Assembly (NCBI GenBank): GCA_019654215.1 | Contig: BPDI01000022.1 | Coordinates: 1 to 48,200, forward strand | DNA from: Gammaproteobacteria bacterium | Lineage (GTDB): Bacteria > Pseudomonadota > Gammaproteobacteria > Pseudomonadales > Pseudohongiellaceae | Reading direction: 5' to 3' | DNA: 48,200 nucleotides | Shown: one piece after another, positions 17,935 to 26,846 of the stretch | Numbering within the stretch: the first letter of the stretch is position 1 | Layout of the letters: each line of letters begins with the position of its first letter | The notes under the pieces: generated by a model | Databases searched by the model: none | What the model saw: only the letters and a program-made list of their open reading frames with translations | Told to the model about the DNA's origin: nothing | Program-made: the position numbers and the translations under genes

Positions 17935-19992
17935 TTAGCCCGTGCTAGGTCGAAACCATATGGGTGATGTATATGCACGTTCCTGAATGGTCGTTGGAAA
18001 ATCTGGTCGCGGTTCGTACCCTTCCTTGAGCGCATCCCAGGTTGACCATCGGCAAGTTGGGTTCTCGAGTACACGTGCGTAATAGAATGCCCGGACAGAA
18101 GAATCGAAGTCAGGATCAACCCATACGGTTTTTAACTCAGCGGCACCGACGTCAGTTGAAATCGAGCAGTCTGCAAGGTTCACCTGCGCACCATTGTCAC
18201 CACAACGATGAGATTGCGGATCTACAGCAAGGCCATCTGAACAAGCTACATCAAACACTTGTTCATGCGGTTCACCATCGACGGTCCAGCCTTTGATGAT
18301 CTGCAGCCTTTGTAGCGGCGCGCTTAATGCATCCTGAGTGGCCCATACAATAAAGCGCGGTGCCCGATCGCCGTCGGACAACAAATCTGAACCCATGGAT
18401 ACACCTTCACTATAGGCAGTCTCGAGCATATCAGGGGCTGCAAGCGTTTCGTCGGTGAAGCCGTAACCGCCAAAAAAGCGAACTTTGATGCGCGTGCCGG
18501 TGGTAGCAAAAGTTTCCTTACGTCGGAACGCGTTGTAGATGGACTCTCGCGTATTTTCTTCAGCCCAGACTCCGGCAATCCCCGATGCGCCCCAAGTAAT
18601 AGTTGATCCAGTGTTGTAAACACCGGAATCAAATTCCCTAACCTGATCCGGTGTATTCTCAAGTCTGCGCTCTCCCACTTCCGCACTCAACGGAACTGCT
18701 CCAGTCAGTTGAGGTGTGGCATCACGCAGTCCAGTCTTGCCATAGAAGTCAGATTCGTCATCGCCAATGGCAGCCATGTGTGTATCAGAAGCACCAACAA
18801 AACCGAATTCAAAAGGATTCTCCATTCCCTGGTCTTCGAATGACAAGCCGTTTAGTAATGCTTCTCGCGCATAACTGCCAGAGGGTTCTGAGTACAAAGT
18901 GGTTGCGATGCGATAGGGCATGATTTCAAAACCGGCCCATTCATCATTGTCCGATAACAAGGGGTGCGTTTCCGATGTACCTTTAATTTGTGTGATTTCA
19001 ATAAGCGGCTCGTTGCGAGTGCGCTGCGATGAATATGTGTCATCGAGTGGGTTGCCTGCCCAATCCACAAGCTTGAACATCTGGCCATTAGAGCCGTTTG
19101 AGTTGTGAGGAATAGCTAGCGATTCAATTCCCTCATCGCGCAAGCCATCCATCCAATCCCATAAGTCTTCTGGATTTCTACTGTGCACTCGAGAGAAAGG
19201 CACTGCGGGAAGTTTATCGGCGTCGCGAAAGATAACGTTGCGATGCAAATTTCCGCGGTCGGCCGTTGAGGTGGTGTACTCATAAGCAACAAAGGTCGTG
19301 AACTCACCTGGCTTGTTATATTGTTCAGCGGCGGCGACAGTATCTTTCCAAGCATCGCGGGTGATGTCATGTACCATGTCTTGACTAAGAGTCCCATCGG
19401 CAATTAAACCTCCGGCATCGGAGAGAAAACCCAAGAAAGCCCTTGTACGTTGCGGCGTGCCACCAGGTATTAGATTTTCCGGTGCATTGAGATTCTCCAT
19501 GTAGTCTAAATTCATAATTCTGGCTATCTCAGTACTCGGGTCGGCTGCCTGACGCGACACACCCATATACATGGCGTGATCGGTGACCGCATAAAAATCC
19601 AGGGGAACGCGTAATGTCATATCGAAACCAGCCGGGTGCTTGATAGTATCGCCCAAGGCATAACGATAGGCGTCATAAGGTGTCGCCAAAGTGCCAAAGG
19701 CAAAAGCATCGAACGAATAGGTGGTGTGAACATGCAAGTCGCCAAAAAGCGCTGTTCGCGTGGCATTCTTTTCCGGGGGTGCGCTGAAAATGTCGCTCGG
19801 AATTGTTAGCAGACTTTGCTGAATTCCAGAAGATCCTGTCGGGCCAGGATCACTTGCCACTTCGTTGTCAGGGGCTTCTGCTCCTGCACTAGTGTCTGCG
19901 TCAGCGACATCAACTGTTTGAACTGTTTCAGTTTCGCTGCCACAAGCACCGAGTAATAAGGCACTACATAAAGATAAGGCTCGCAGGTTCAT
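17935..19992 (-). CDS. DUF3604 lipoprotein, PHP-like metallohydrolase candidate
   Basis: A 685-residue exported protein of the DUF3604 family. A lipoprotein signal peptide ends at LLGAC (Cys17), followed by an acidic, low-complexity linker to about 58. The core opens with FGDLHVHTTYSFDAFAFG (His87, His89), the PHP-type metal motif, then DFYAVTDHAMYMG, IPHNSNGSNG, GFVGASDTHMA and GIAGVWAEENTRESIYNAFRRKETFATTGTR, all DUF3604 hallmarks. The reaction is unknown; the metal-binding histidines suggest a phosphoesterase or related hydrolase. First gene of a four-gene minus-strand operon. The ATG is preceded by ACGGAGAAAGTAA, a good ribosome binding site. Intact frame. Confidence 0.88.
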   Translation of the reverse strand: MNLRALSLCSALLLGACGSETETVQTVDVADADTSAGAEAPDNEVASDPGPTGSSGIQQSLLTIPSDIFSAPPEKNATRTALFGDLHVHTTYSFDAFAFGTLATPYDAYRYALGDTIKHPAGFDMTLRVPLDFYAVTDHAMYMGVSRQAADPSTEIARIMNLDYMENLNAPENLIPGGTPQRTRAFLGFLSDAGGLIADGTLSQDMVHDITRDAWKDTVAAAEQYNKPGEFTTFVAYEYTTSTADRGNLHRNVIFRDADKLPAVPFSRVHSRNPEDLWDWMDGLRDEGIESLAIPHNSNGSNGQMFKLVDWAGNPLDDTYSSQRTRNEPLIEITQIKGTSETHPLLSDNDEWAGFEIMPYRIATTLYSEPSGSYAREALLNGLSFEDQGMENPFEFGFVGASDTHMAAIGDDESDFYGKTGLRDATPQLTGAVPLSAEVGERRLENTPDQVREFDSGVYNTGSTITWGASGIAGVWAEENTRESIYNAFRRKETFATTGTRIKVRFFGGYGFTDETLAAPDMLETAYSEGVSMGSDLLSDGDRAPRFIVWATQDALSAPLQRLQIIKGWTVDGEPHEQVFDVACSDGLAVDPQSHRCGDNGAQVNLADCSISTDVGAAELKTVWVDPDFDSSVRAFYYARVLENPTCRWSTWDALKEGYEPRPDFPTTIQERAYTSPIWFRPSTG

Positions 19993-20111
19993 TTACTTTC
20001 TCCGTTATTATTGATTAAACCTCACCACTTTTACCAAATAGGTTTCAGTCTTTCGTATGTTGATTGGCGACCTGTAATAATCATTTTCAAACCAAATAGA
20101 ACCAGTTGCAT

Positions 20112-22415
20112 TTAAAACTGGAGAATCTCCTCCTTTATTAATTGCCCCTGTATTTGATCCTCAGTAAAAGGCAAATCGATCCACTTACTCTCAGAGTACA
20201 ACTTTGTCAGGTCAGAGTAATAGGGCGAATCAGGTTCTGGCGACTGGGAATAGGTTAGTATTGCATCGGCGTCTGGCGTGCCATCTTCATTCCAAGTAAC
20301 AGTCTGAATAAAAGCTATTCCCATGGGCAATGGGATTGTATCCTCCATTATCTGGATTGAAGCGAGCGGTGATAACGCTGAAAAGACCCTGTCCTCCAGC
20401 CCCACCGGGGACGCCAATCTTTTCACCGTTGCGGATAGCAAACTGTACATCACCCCAAGGTGCATCCAGAGGAATTCCAGCTTCCTGCAAAGAAGTGACA
20501 CCTGCTTCTAATGCAGCAATAATTAATGCTCGCGTTTCTTCGTTTTCGATAGTAAGGCCAGCCGGGGTGTTCACCGGATCAACGAGGTCAAAAGGAACAG
20601 CGAAGTGCCCCGAGAGTCCGCGGGCGTTTGCCCAGAACTGATTAAAGATATGGGCACCAACGCTATCTATATCTTGTCTGCGATCCCAGCTGGCCAGGAT
20701 CGCACAAGCTTCTTCGAGGTTTCTATTTCCTTCACAGATGACGAGAATTTCATCCAATAATAATTCTGCTCCATAGTGACGGTGATTAAACAGAAGGTCC
20801 TTAACTGTTTCCTGGGTAAATTTCTCGCCGCTTTCAATAATTTCCTCCACCATAACCAACCCGGCACGAGTTCGCAAAGAGCGCGTGGTCTGCTCGTTGC
20901 CGATAATTGGTGAGTATCCTTCAAGTCGTTTTTCAGGGTTTGACAACCAATATAAAGTCATTACTATTGCTAACATAAGTGTCTGTAATCAGGCTTGGCT
21001 GCTCGGCTGGAGGCATCAAACCAGGGTAAGCAGCTCCCGGGTCTACTTGCCAGTCGCAACTGGGATTCGAACCGTTTAGCGTGATAAGTCGAGGGTTTCC
21101 TGTATTAATCGCACAACGCTCCAACAGATCGGCAGAAACATTGGGAATCGCTGACATATCAGCATACAGAGCACCACCCTCGCGATCAGCTGCAATTGTA
21201 TTTACAAATGCTGCTCCTTGGTGTGCCGCCAGTGCCATACGTAATTCCTCTACATTACGTGCCTGGCTGATGTCCCGATACTGGTCTCCGGAGCGGTAGT
21301 TCTCATAATTCACATCTCGCATGACATAGACATGCTCTTCAGTCCATGGCATTCCCTGCCCAGGGCACCACCGGACCAAGATGAGTCATATGTATGATTC
21401 TGGTTACTATGCCATCGGATGTCTCCACTTCTACTTCAATGGCTTCAATGTCATGAACATCATCTCCTACGCGATAGGCCATTGCATTACCTGGGACTAA
21501 GTCAAGTTGAAACATTGTAAAACGTAAAGCAGTTGAAACAGTGTGGGACCAAGCAATATGCTCTGTGAAGCCTATGGCTATTCGAGAAGTGGTAATGAGC
21601 CCAACTCCCATAACATCCAATTCCCCTGGATAGATTAGATGGGCCATATGAAATCTGGACGAACCGTGCCAAGGATAATGAGGGTTGCCCATCAATATTC
21701 CACGGCCACTATCAGTCAGCGCTCTCCCAAAACCCAGTGCGTTACTACCAATCATGTTGCGGTCAATTTCAAGGTCCAGTGCTTGCAACTGAGCCAATTC
21801 CATACCGGGTCTAGATGACGCTATCTCATTGACCACTCTCCCCAAACCATAACGAATGCCAACGCCGATAGTAATACGTGCCAGGTCACTTTCATTTATT
21901 GAAGTAATCCATGGTTGATTGTTACAGGATTCAGGCATAGCACCGCGATGCTGCTCGATATAATCGTTATATCCTCGCACATAACCTACATCCATCGCTT
22001 TCGAATCAGCAGAGGCATAAGCTAAATAGTCATCTAATTTATCTTGATTCAACAATGCCCGGTGAAAAGCATCCTGATTGATATTGGACTCGGGAGCACC
22101 GAAATACTTGGCTTGCTCACCGCGCACGACGACAAATTCTCTGGCCAAAACACAGATCGTATTCGATGCAATGGCATGAGCAAAACCATAGCCAAGCCCT
22201 TCCCAACTGTTCGCCTTTATATGAGGAATCCCATAGTCAGTCCAACGAACCTGCACCTCATTGGTTAAGGGCAAATCTACAACAGCATCCATAACAGGTA
22301 ATTCGGTTACAACACTCACTTCTTCCATTGAACGTTCTGAACATGAGCTAATCGCTGCCGCAAGGCACAAAACTATGGGGCCTATAAATTTTTGTCTAGG
22401 CGAACTATTATGCAT
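20112..22415 (-). CDS. Penicillin/N-acyl-homoserine-lactone acylase family protein (frameshifted)
   Basis: Ntn-hydrolase of the penicillin acylase superfamily, closest in motif style to PvdQ/aculeacin-type acylases that release acyl chains from amides. After a lipoprotein-like signal (SSC at 23-25) and VQVRWTDYGIPHIKA, the precursor has the autocatalytic site IGSNALGFG with candidate nucleophile Ser224, followed by GILMGNPHYPWHGSSRFH. Three single-base shifts break the frame: near 21365-21375 (PGQGMPWTEEHV resumes), near 20955-20960 (one T extra; WLSNPEKRLEGYSP resumes) and near 20312 (one T extra; IQTVTWNEDGTPDADAIL resumes). Joined length is about 765 residues. The substrate is not provable; quorum-signal or lipopeptide acyl cleavage is possible. 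Confidence 0.8.
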
Positions 22416-22597
22416 ACGAATTGCTCTCCGTTCTGAGCTTAGAAATATATCTGACTTTGTGTTTTACCAGCCCAGCATTAATATTTCCAGAGAAGTTGGG
22501 ATCTCTGTACAAATGGACGGGCTAAAATTGCAAAAACGAGCTCCAGCTATTTAATAGGCTTTTACCTGCTGAAGATTAAATCTAGGAGAATTTGTCC

Positions 22598-23818
22598 ATG
22601 CCTCAGAATTACGATTTTGCTATTTGCGGTGCGGGTCCTGGCGGGGCAGCTCTGGCGCATATTCTATCCTCTAGAGGCTTGAGAACAGCCCTAATCGAAA
22701 AGCAGTCTAATTTTTCTAATGAGTTCAGAGGCGAAGGAATTATGCCCAGCGGCTATTATGCCTTGAAAAGCATAGGCTTTGATCTGGAAAAGATTGATTT
22801 ACCCATGCAGATAAATTCTAAAATTAAAGCTCATTATCGTGGGGAACATCTAATTGATGCTGAAATACCTTTTAAAAATGATGGCGGCTTAAGGTGGGTC
22901 TCCCAACCAGCACTTCTTGAGCACATGATTTCTAAAACCGAGAACTACAAAGAGTTTAATTTCTTTCGAGGGCATCGAGTAAATGATGTTATTTACGAGA
23001 ATGACAGAGTTGTCGGCTTAAAAGGGGTTGCAGGAAATCAAGAATTTGAGTTTAAAGCTAAAGTAATTATTGGTTTCGACGGAAGAACTTCGATCTTACG
23101 CAAAAAGCTTGGATTTGAAGTCAAAGATTTCAAGCAAATAATAGACATAATATGGTTTAAGATTCCTTATCCAAGCCAGATTATTGAGCCTGGTACTGCT
23201 TTCGTAAATTTTGTACCAGAAGGGTTTATGGTTTGCCCTGCCTGCTACGATAATAAGCTACAAGTTGGATGGATCATAACTAAAGGTTCCTTCGGTGAAA
23301 TAAAAAAACAAGGGGTAAATGTTTGGATTTCTGAAATGCAAAAACATTGCGCAGAAAACTTTGCCGAACACCTAGAAATAAACAGAGATAAAATTTCAGA
23401 TAGATTTATTCTTGATGTGGGACTTGATAGATGTACTACCTGGAACAAAGATGGTGTCCTTTTGCTTGGAGATGCTGCGCACACAATGAACCCTGTGGGC
23501 GGTCAGGGCATAAATATTGCTTTAAGAGATGCGATAGTAGCTGCGAATCATTTAGTGCCTGCCATTACCAATAATGTCTCACCGGCAGAATTAGATGTTG
23601 TTTTTGAACAGATAGAGGAAGAAAGACTCCCGGAAGTTAGTCTTATCCAAAATATCCAAAAAAGGCCAACAACTGCCTTTAAGAAACAAAACCCAATTAT
23701 TCTCTTTTTAATCAGAAATATTCCATCCATTACCAAGCTAAGCTTTGTTAAACGATTGCTTGCTAAACTTCTAAATTGGATGGCATATGGTGTAACTGAT
23801 GTAGAACTGAAGGCTTGA
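22598..23818 (+). CDS. FAD-dependent monooxygenase/hydroxylase (PHBH fold)
   Basis: Predicted flavoprotein monooxygenase of the p-hydroxybenzoate-hydroxylase-like family. FAD binding is shown by FAICGAGPGGAALAHILSSRGL near the N-terminus, the family's second site VIIGFDGRTSILRK (DG motif) and GVLLLGDAAHTMNPVGGQGINIALRDA in the C-terminal half. The end (LAKLLNWMAYGVTD) is hydrophobic, possibly a membrane contact. ATG at 22598 is preferred over TTG at 22592 because AGGAG (22584-22588) is 9 bases upstream. The gene is noticeably AT-rich compared with the pst or sox genes, a hint of acquisition. It is divergent from the acylase gene and convergent with the MetX-like gene. The substrate is unknown. 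Confidence 0.85.
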   Translation: MPQNYDFAICGAGPGGAALAHILSSRGLRTALIEKQSNFSNEFRGEGIMPSGYYALKSIGFDLEKIDLPMQINSKIKAHYRGEHLIDAEIPFKNDGGLRWVSQPALLEHMISKTENYKEFNFFRGHRVNDVIYENDRVVGLKGVAGNQEFEFKAKVIIGFDGRTSILRKKLGFEVKDFKQIIDIIWFKIPYPSQIIEPGTAFVNFVPEGFMVCPACYDNKLQVGWIITKGSFGEIKKQGVNVWISEMQKHCAENFAEHLEINRDKISDRFILDVGLDRCTTWNKDGVLLLGDAAHTMNPVGGQGINIALRDAIVAANHLVPAITNNVSPAELDVVFEQIEEERLPEVSLIQNIQKRPTTAFKKQNPIILFLIRNIPSITKLSFVKRLLAKLLNWMAYGVTDVELKA

Positions 23819-23859
23819 AATTAAGGATCAGAATGATACCGATACCCCCCTACACCAAA

Positions 23860-24885
23860 TTAATTGTTCTCTAACAGTTCAATCAGGGCCTTATCAATAA
23901 ACTCATCATCATCTTCTGTGCTAAAACCTGGCCCTCCAGCACCATGACCGTAAATCGAGTTTATGATCCTTAGTTCAGCGTTAGGCATTAACGACACCTC
24001 ATACTCATTATCCTCAGGAGGAAAATACATATCTGTTCTCCCCGGCATAACTATTGCTGGACTCGAAATCGATGCCAATGCTTTTTTTTGATCACCATTA
24101 AACTTTGGATGGTTGCTAACATCCGCTCTTTGCCAGGTGTCGAGCATGGTCAACAAATTATTAGCATCATTTTTTGGCGTAAAAAACGAATGCCAGGTAT
24201 CAAGAAATTCTTCCGTATTTTTAAAATTTTCCCCCAACCATGATAGGTGTAACCCTTGTTTGTAAAATTCTTTTGAAAAAGCCCACCCAGCATAAATTGT
24301 TGTGAAAGCTCTTAGTCCTTTTTCGGGTTGGCTTTTGTAATTACCACCATTAAATTCTGCATCTGTAGTTAAGGCATTTTTCAAGCTTTCCAGGAACATC
24401 CAGTTATGAATTGATGTTTTCGAGCTACCGCAAATCGGTGCAATTGCACCAACATATTCCGGATACAGAGCGCCCCAATGAAATGCTTGCTGCGCACTCA
24501 TTGAGAATCCCACCACTAACTTGATTTTACTAATGCCAAAATGATTTTTAAGAAGATGGTATTGAGCAATTACATTATCGTATGGGGTAACTGATGGGAA
24601 AAGATTTCGGTCAGAAGAGTATTGCTGGTGATTCGGCGATGAAGAAAACCCATTGCCAAACATATCTGGAACAACAATAAAATATTTATCAGGATCGAGC
24701 GCACGACCAGGAGCTATAGCTGCCCGCACATCTTCATGGTTTCCTGAATACCACGTTGGGTAAACGATTACATTAGACCCATTATCGTTTAAAGAACCAT
24801 GCGTCTCATATGATAAAATTGCATCAGTTAATATCTCACCTGATTGGAGTTCAAAGTCACCAAGTTTGTACAAGTCTAATTGCAT
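23860..24885 (-). CDS. Alpha/beta hydrolase related to homoserine O-acetyltransferase (MetX-like)
   Basis: The 341-residue protein follows the MetX/E22 layout: LSYETHGSLND, NVIVYPTWYSGNH, then IVVPDMFGNGFSSSP and the nucleophile elbow VVGFSMSAQQAFHWG (Ser128). A candidate acid is in VMPGRTDMYFPPED and the histidine in SIYGHGAGGPG. True MetX enzymes carry GGSMGGMQ at the elbow; here it is GFSMSAQQ, and the usual DYFTPLTP-style methionine-pathway segments are absent. A thioesterase or hydrolase role is therefore as likely as acyl transfer. AT-rich like its neighbour, intact, convergent with the FAD monooxygenase. Specific function not assigned. Confidence 0.78.
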   Translation of the reverse strand: MQLDLYKLGDFELQSGEILTDAILSYETHGSLNDNGSNVIVYPTWYSGNHEDVRAAIAPGRALDPDKYFIVVPDMFGNGFSSSPNHQQYSSDRNLFPSVTPYDNVIAQYHLLKNHFGISKIKLVVGFSMSAQQAFHWGALYPEYVGAIAPICGSSKTSIHNWMFLESLKNALTTDAEFNGGNYKSQPEKGLRAFTTIYAGWAFSKEFYKQGLHLSWLGENFKNTEEFLDTWHSFFTPKNDANNLLTMLDTWQRADVSNHPKFNGDQKKALASISSPAIVMPGRTDMYFPPEDNEYEVSLMPNAELRIINSIYGHGAGGPGFSTEDDDEFIDKALIELLENN

Positions 24886-25045
24886 AGCCGGGCTCCATAA
24901 ATTAATTTATCTCAAACCGATATGTTCAACTTACTTATTTACTAGACAGTTGAGTTAATATTTCCTGTAAGTGGTTTTTTCATATTCTGTGTTTCTGAAA
25001 AGATCTAAAGGTATTGCTAACTATGTTATAACGATCAAACAAGAG

Positions 25046-25792
25046 TTAAGGAGATAGTAGGGCTTTTGCACTTACATTTAGGGAAACTTCACTTTGTCCA
25101 GGGATTGCCGTCGGCGTTGTCATTGTCGGGTTATCCTGAGCAGACTCCATCATCGCCATTCTAGGCTGAAAAAACCCAGCACTTCTATCGCCATTAATTG
25201 TTACTTCTACAAGATTCGCAGAGCTTTTATCCAGTAGTTCCGCTGTTTCACTAGCCCTAGATTGTAACTTTTCAAGAGCGATTGCTAATAGTGAATCAGA
25301 AGTCTGCGCAAACGCTTCCTCAGATAGACTATAATCAAGCCTGTTTATCTCCATACCAATAGATTGCAGCTCTCCCACAGCTTCCGATAATACATCGCTG
25401 TTTTTGCTGTTTAGTTGCAAACTCTGTTGTGCTCGCCATGTTGGATTCTCTACGTCATTACGCGAAGGTCTACCGGGGCGGATAATGTAAATGTAATACT
25501 GCCCTGTTGAATACTCAATTTCTGGAATAACATCGATTAACTCAAGAGCGCCGGCGATTTTTTCATTAACTTCATTTTGCAAAGAAATTTTATCCCTGCC
25601 TTGGACTGAATACGCCAGCGATGCGTTTAAAGTGTCTTGCTCAACGCTTATTCTTTCAGTAACTCCCAGGTTCAACAATAGCTGGCCCGACTCAAGTTCC
25701 GTCAAATCAAAAGTGTTCTGAGAAAAGCTAGAAGATGAAGCTAGAATTAGCGAAAAGCTGAAAACAAAAATTTTTCTCTTTATGTTAGCCAT
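25046..25792 (-). CDS. Periplasmic SIMPL-domain (DUF541) protein
   Basis: A 248-residue exported protein with a signal peptide (to SSSFSQ, about 25) and one SIMPL/DUF541 domain. Recognisable are LNLGVTERISVEQDTLNASLAYSVQGRDKISLQNEVNEKIAGALELI (about 40-87), which matches the family's opening GxGxVxxxPDxAxxxxxV strand and helix, and LLAIALEKLQSRASETAELL later on. The segment of about 40 residues at the end (FFQPRMAMMESAQDNPTMTT) is the usual methionine/proline-rich loop. Family members localise to the periplasm or outer membrane, and most have no proven activity. AGAGG lies a few bases before the ATG. Intact. Confidence 0.75.
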   Translation of the reverse strand: MANIKRKIFVFSFSLILASSSSFSQNTFDLTELESGQLLLNLGVTERISVEQDTLNASLAYSVQGRDKISLQNEVNEKIAGALELIDVIPEIEYSTGQYYIYIIRPGRPSRNDVENPTWRAQQSLQLNSKNSDVLSEAVGELQSIGMEINRLDYSLSEEAFAQTSDSLLAIALEKLQSRASETAELLDKSSANLVEVTINGDRSAGFFQPRMAMMESAQDNPTMTTPTAIPGQSEVSLNVSAKALLSP

Positions 25793-25838
25793 AAGAACCT
25801 CTTTAGATATTTCTTTGAAATCTACTAGCTATATTCTT

Positions 25839-25986
25839 TTATATGAATTTATAGCCCAGCATCAACAACAGATTGGCCCTAGCGTAATAGTTTCCAGAAT
25901 AATGTGTAATGTCGAAAGATACCACCTACTTCGATAAGAGACGGGATGCGTCGGTGGTCGGATATAATTTGGGCGTAATCTCCACT
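25839..25986 (-). pseudogene. Remnant tail of an outer-membrane beta-barrel protein
   Basis: In one minus-strand frame the DNA reads VEITPKLYPTTDASRLLSK, an in-frame TAG, then VVSFDITHYSGNYYARANLL plus LMLGYKFI and a stop (25839-25841). The closing GNYYARANLLLMLGYKF has the aromatic, alternating look of the final strand of an outer-membrane barrel. No intact upstream part remains because the next gene's stop lies directly beyond. It is most likely a decayed 3' end, though sequencing error in a short gene cannot be excluded. Confidence 0.45.
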
Positions 25987-25992
25987 GGCTAT

Positions 25993-26511
25993 TTATTCAT
26001 ATTGCCTACCATTTGATATTTCCTTTCCCTTAAAATCTCTTACCTTCTTTAAGAAATCTTCGCTATATATTAGAGGAGCTTCCTCTTCAAACCAACGCGC
26101 CCCTACTTCGGTCGCTATAAGTTTGTGTACCCAGGGATTACCATATAAAAAATCTAGCTCATAGTCCCCAACAAACATTAGTTCTGCCTTAGTTGCGACT
26201 ATTACTGATTCACAGAGCGCTACCCATCTATTCACGAATTGCGAAAATTGGATTGTCTCAATCTCGTCTAGTGGCTGATTACTCATTCCTTTCTGATAAA
26301 TCTTAACAAACTCTTTGTCCCGCATTAACGTATCAAAGTTATTAATTACCATATTGTTAATATCAAATGATAATTGTGCTGTCACATTTTCATTAGATCG
26401 TTCAAGCTGACGATTTTGCATTTTGATTTGTGCAGCTAGATAGAATAACGTCGCCAAAACAGCTACTGCTCCTATAATTTCTCCTATAGCTCCTAAAGCA
26501 TCCCAATTCAT
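25993..26511 (-). CDS. Small membrane-anchored hypothetical protein
   Basis: A 172-residue protein not assigned to a named family. One transmembrane helix (about 8-26, AIGEIIGAVAVLATLFYLA) is followed by AAQIKMQNRQLERSNENVT and a helical domain with NRWVALCESVIVATKAELM and a C-terminal WFEEEAPLIYSEDFLKKVRDF. This layout, helix then Q/N-rich linker then a helical bundle, recurs in many uncharacterised marine bacterial proteins and resembles the 156-residue protein at 8865-9335. The ATG follows AGGAGAAAAACG, a good ribosome binding site. AT-rich and intact. No function is inferred. Confidence 0.72.
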   Translation of the reverse strand: MNWDALGAIGEIIGAVAVLATLFYLAAQIKMQNRQLERSNENVTAQLSFDINNMVINNFDTLMRDKEFVKIYQKGMSNQPLDEIETIQFSQFVNRWVALCESVIVATKAELMFVGDYELDFLYGNPWVHKLIATEVGARWFEEEAPLIYSEDFLKKVRDFKGKEISNGRQYE

Positions 26512-26846
26512 CGTTTTTCTCCTATTCTTTTATATTGAATAAACGTTCTTTAAAATAAAGTGTAATATCCCTTGATGAAACCAACTTAGATAGACGGCTA
26601 ACAAGATAGGATGCAGAGTTACGGAATTCCTTGATTTATCAGATTTTCGCTCATAAAAGTAATACCGTTATCTGCCATCGCCTATAGAATCCGCTCCTTA
26701 CCTATAGGAGGTTAGCAATATGAACTTATCGATCACTGGCCGTTTCAAATTAGCAAACTTTGCCTTTCTATTTTAATATCCTATTTCTAGCTAAAGTATT
26801 TCAATAGAATATAAATAGCGTATAACTAAATGAAGTATCAAAAAAT
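26512..26846. other. 335-bp AT-rich intergenic region
   Basis: This gap lies between divergent genes and so probably holds promoters for both. The only notable item is the 18-codon frame at 26720-26776 behind a strong AGGAGG. No terminator, repeat or RNA gene was recognised. Confidence 0.6.
26720..26776 (+). other. 18-codon mini-ORF with a strong ribosome binding site
   Basis: ATAGGAGGTTAGCAAT directly precedes ATG 26720, which opens MNLSITGRFKLANFAFLF and a TAA. AGGAGG at 8-9 bases spacing is one of the best Shine-Dalgarno sequences in the window. The peptide is hydrophobic at its end and could be the start of a signal peptide in a decayed or frameshifted gene (a T-run sits right at the stop), or a real short peptide. 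Confidence 0.3.
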
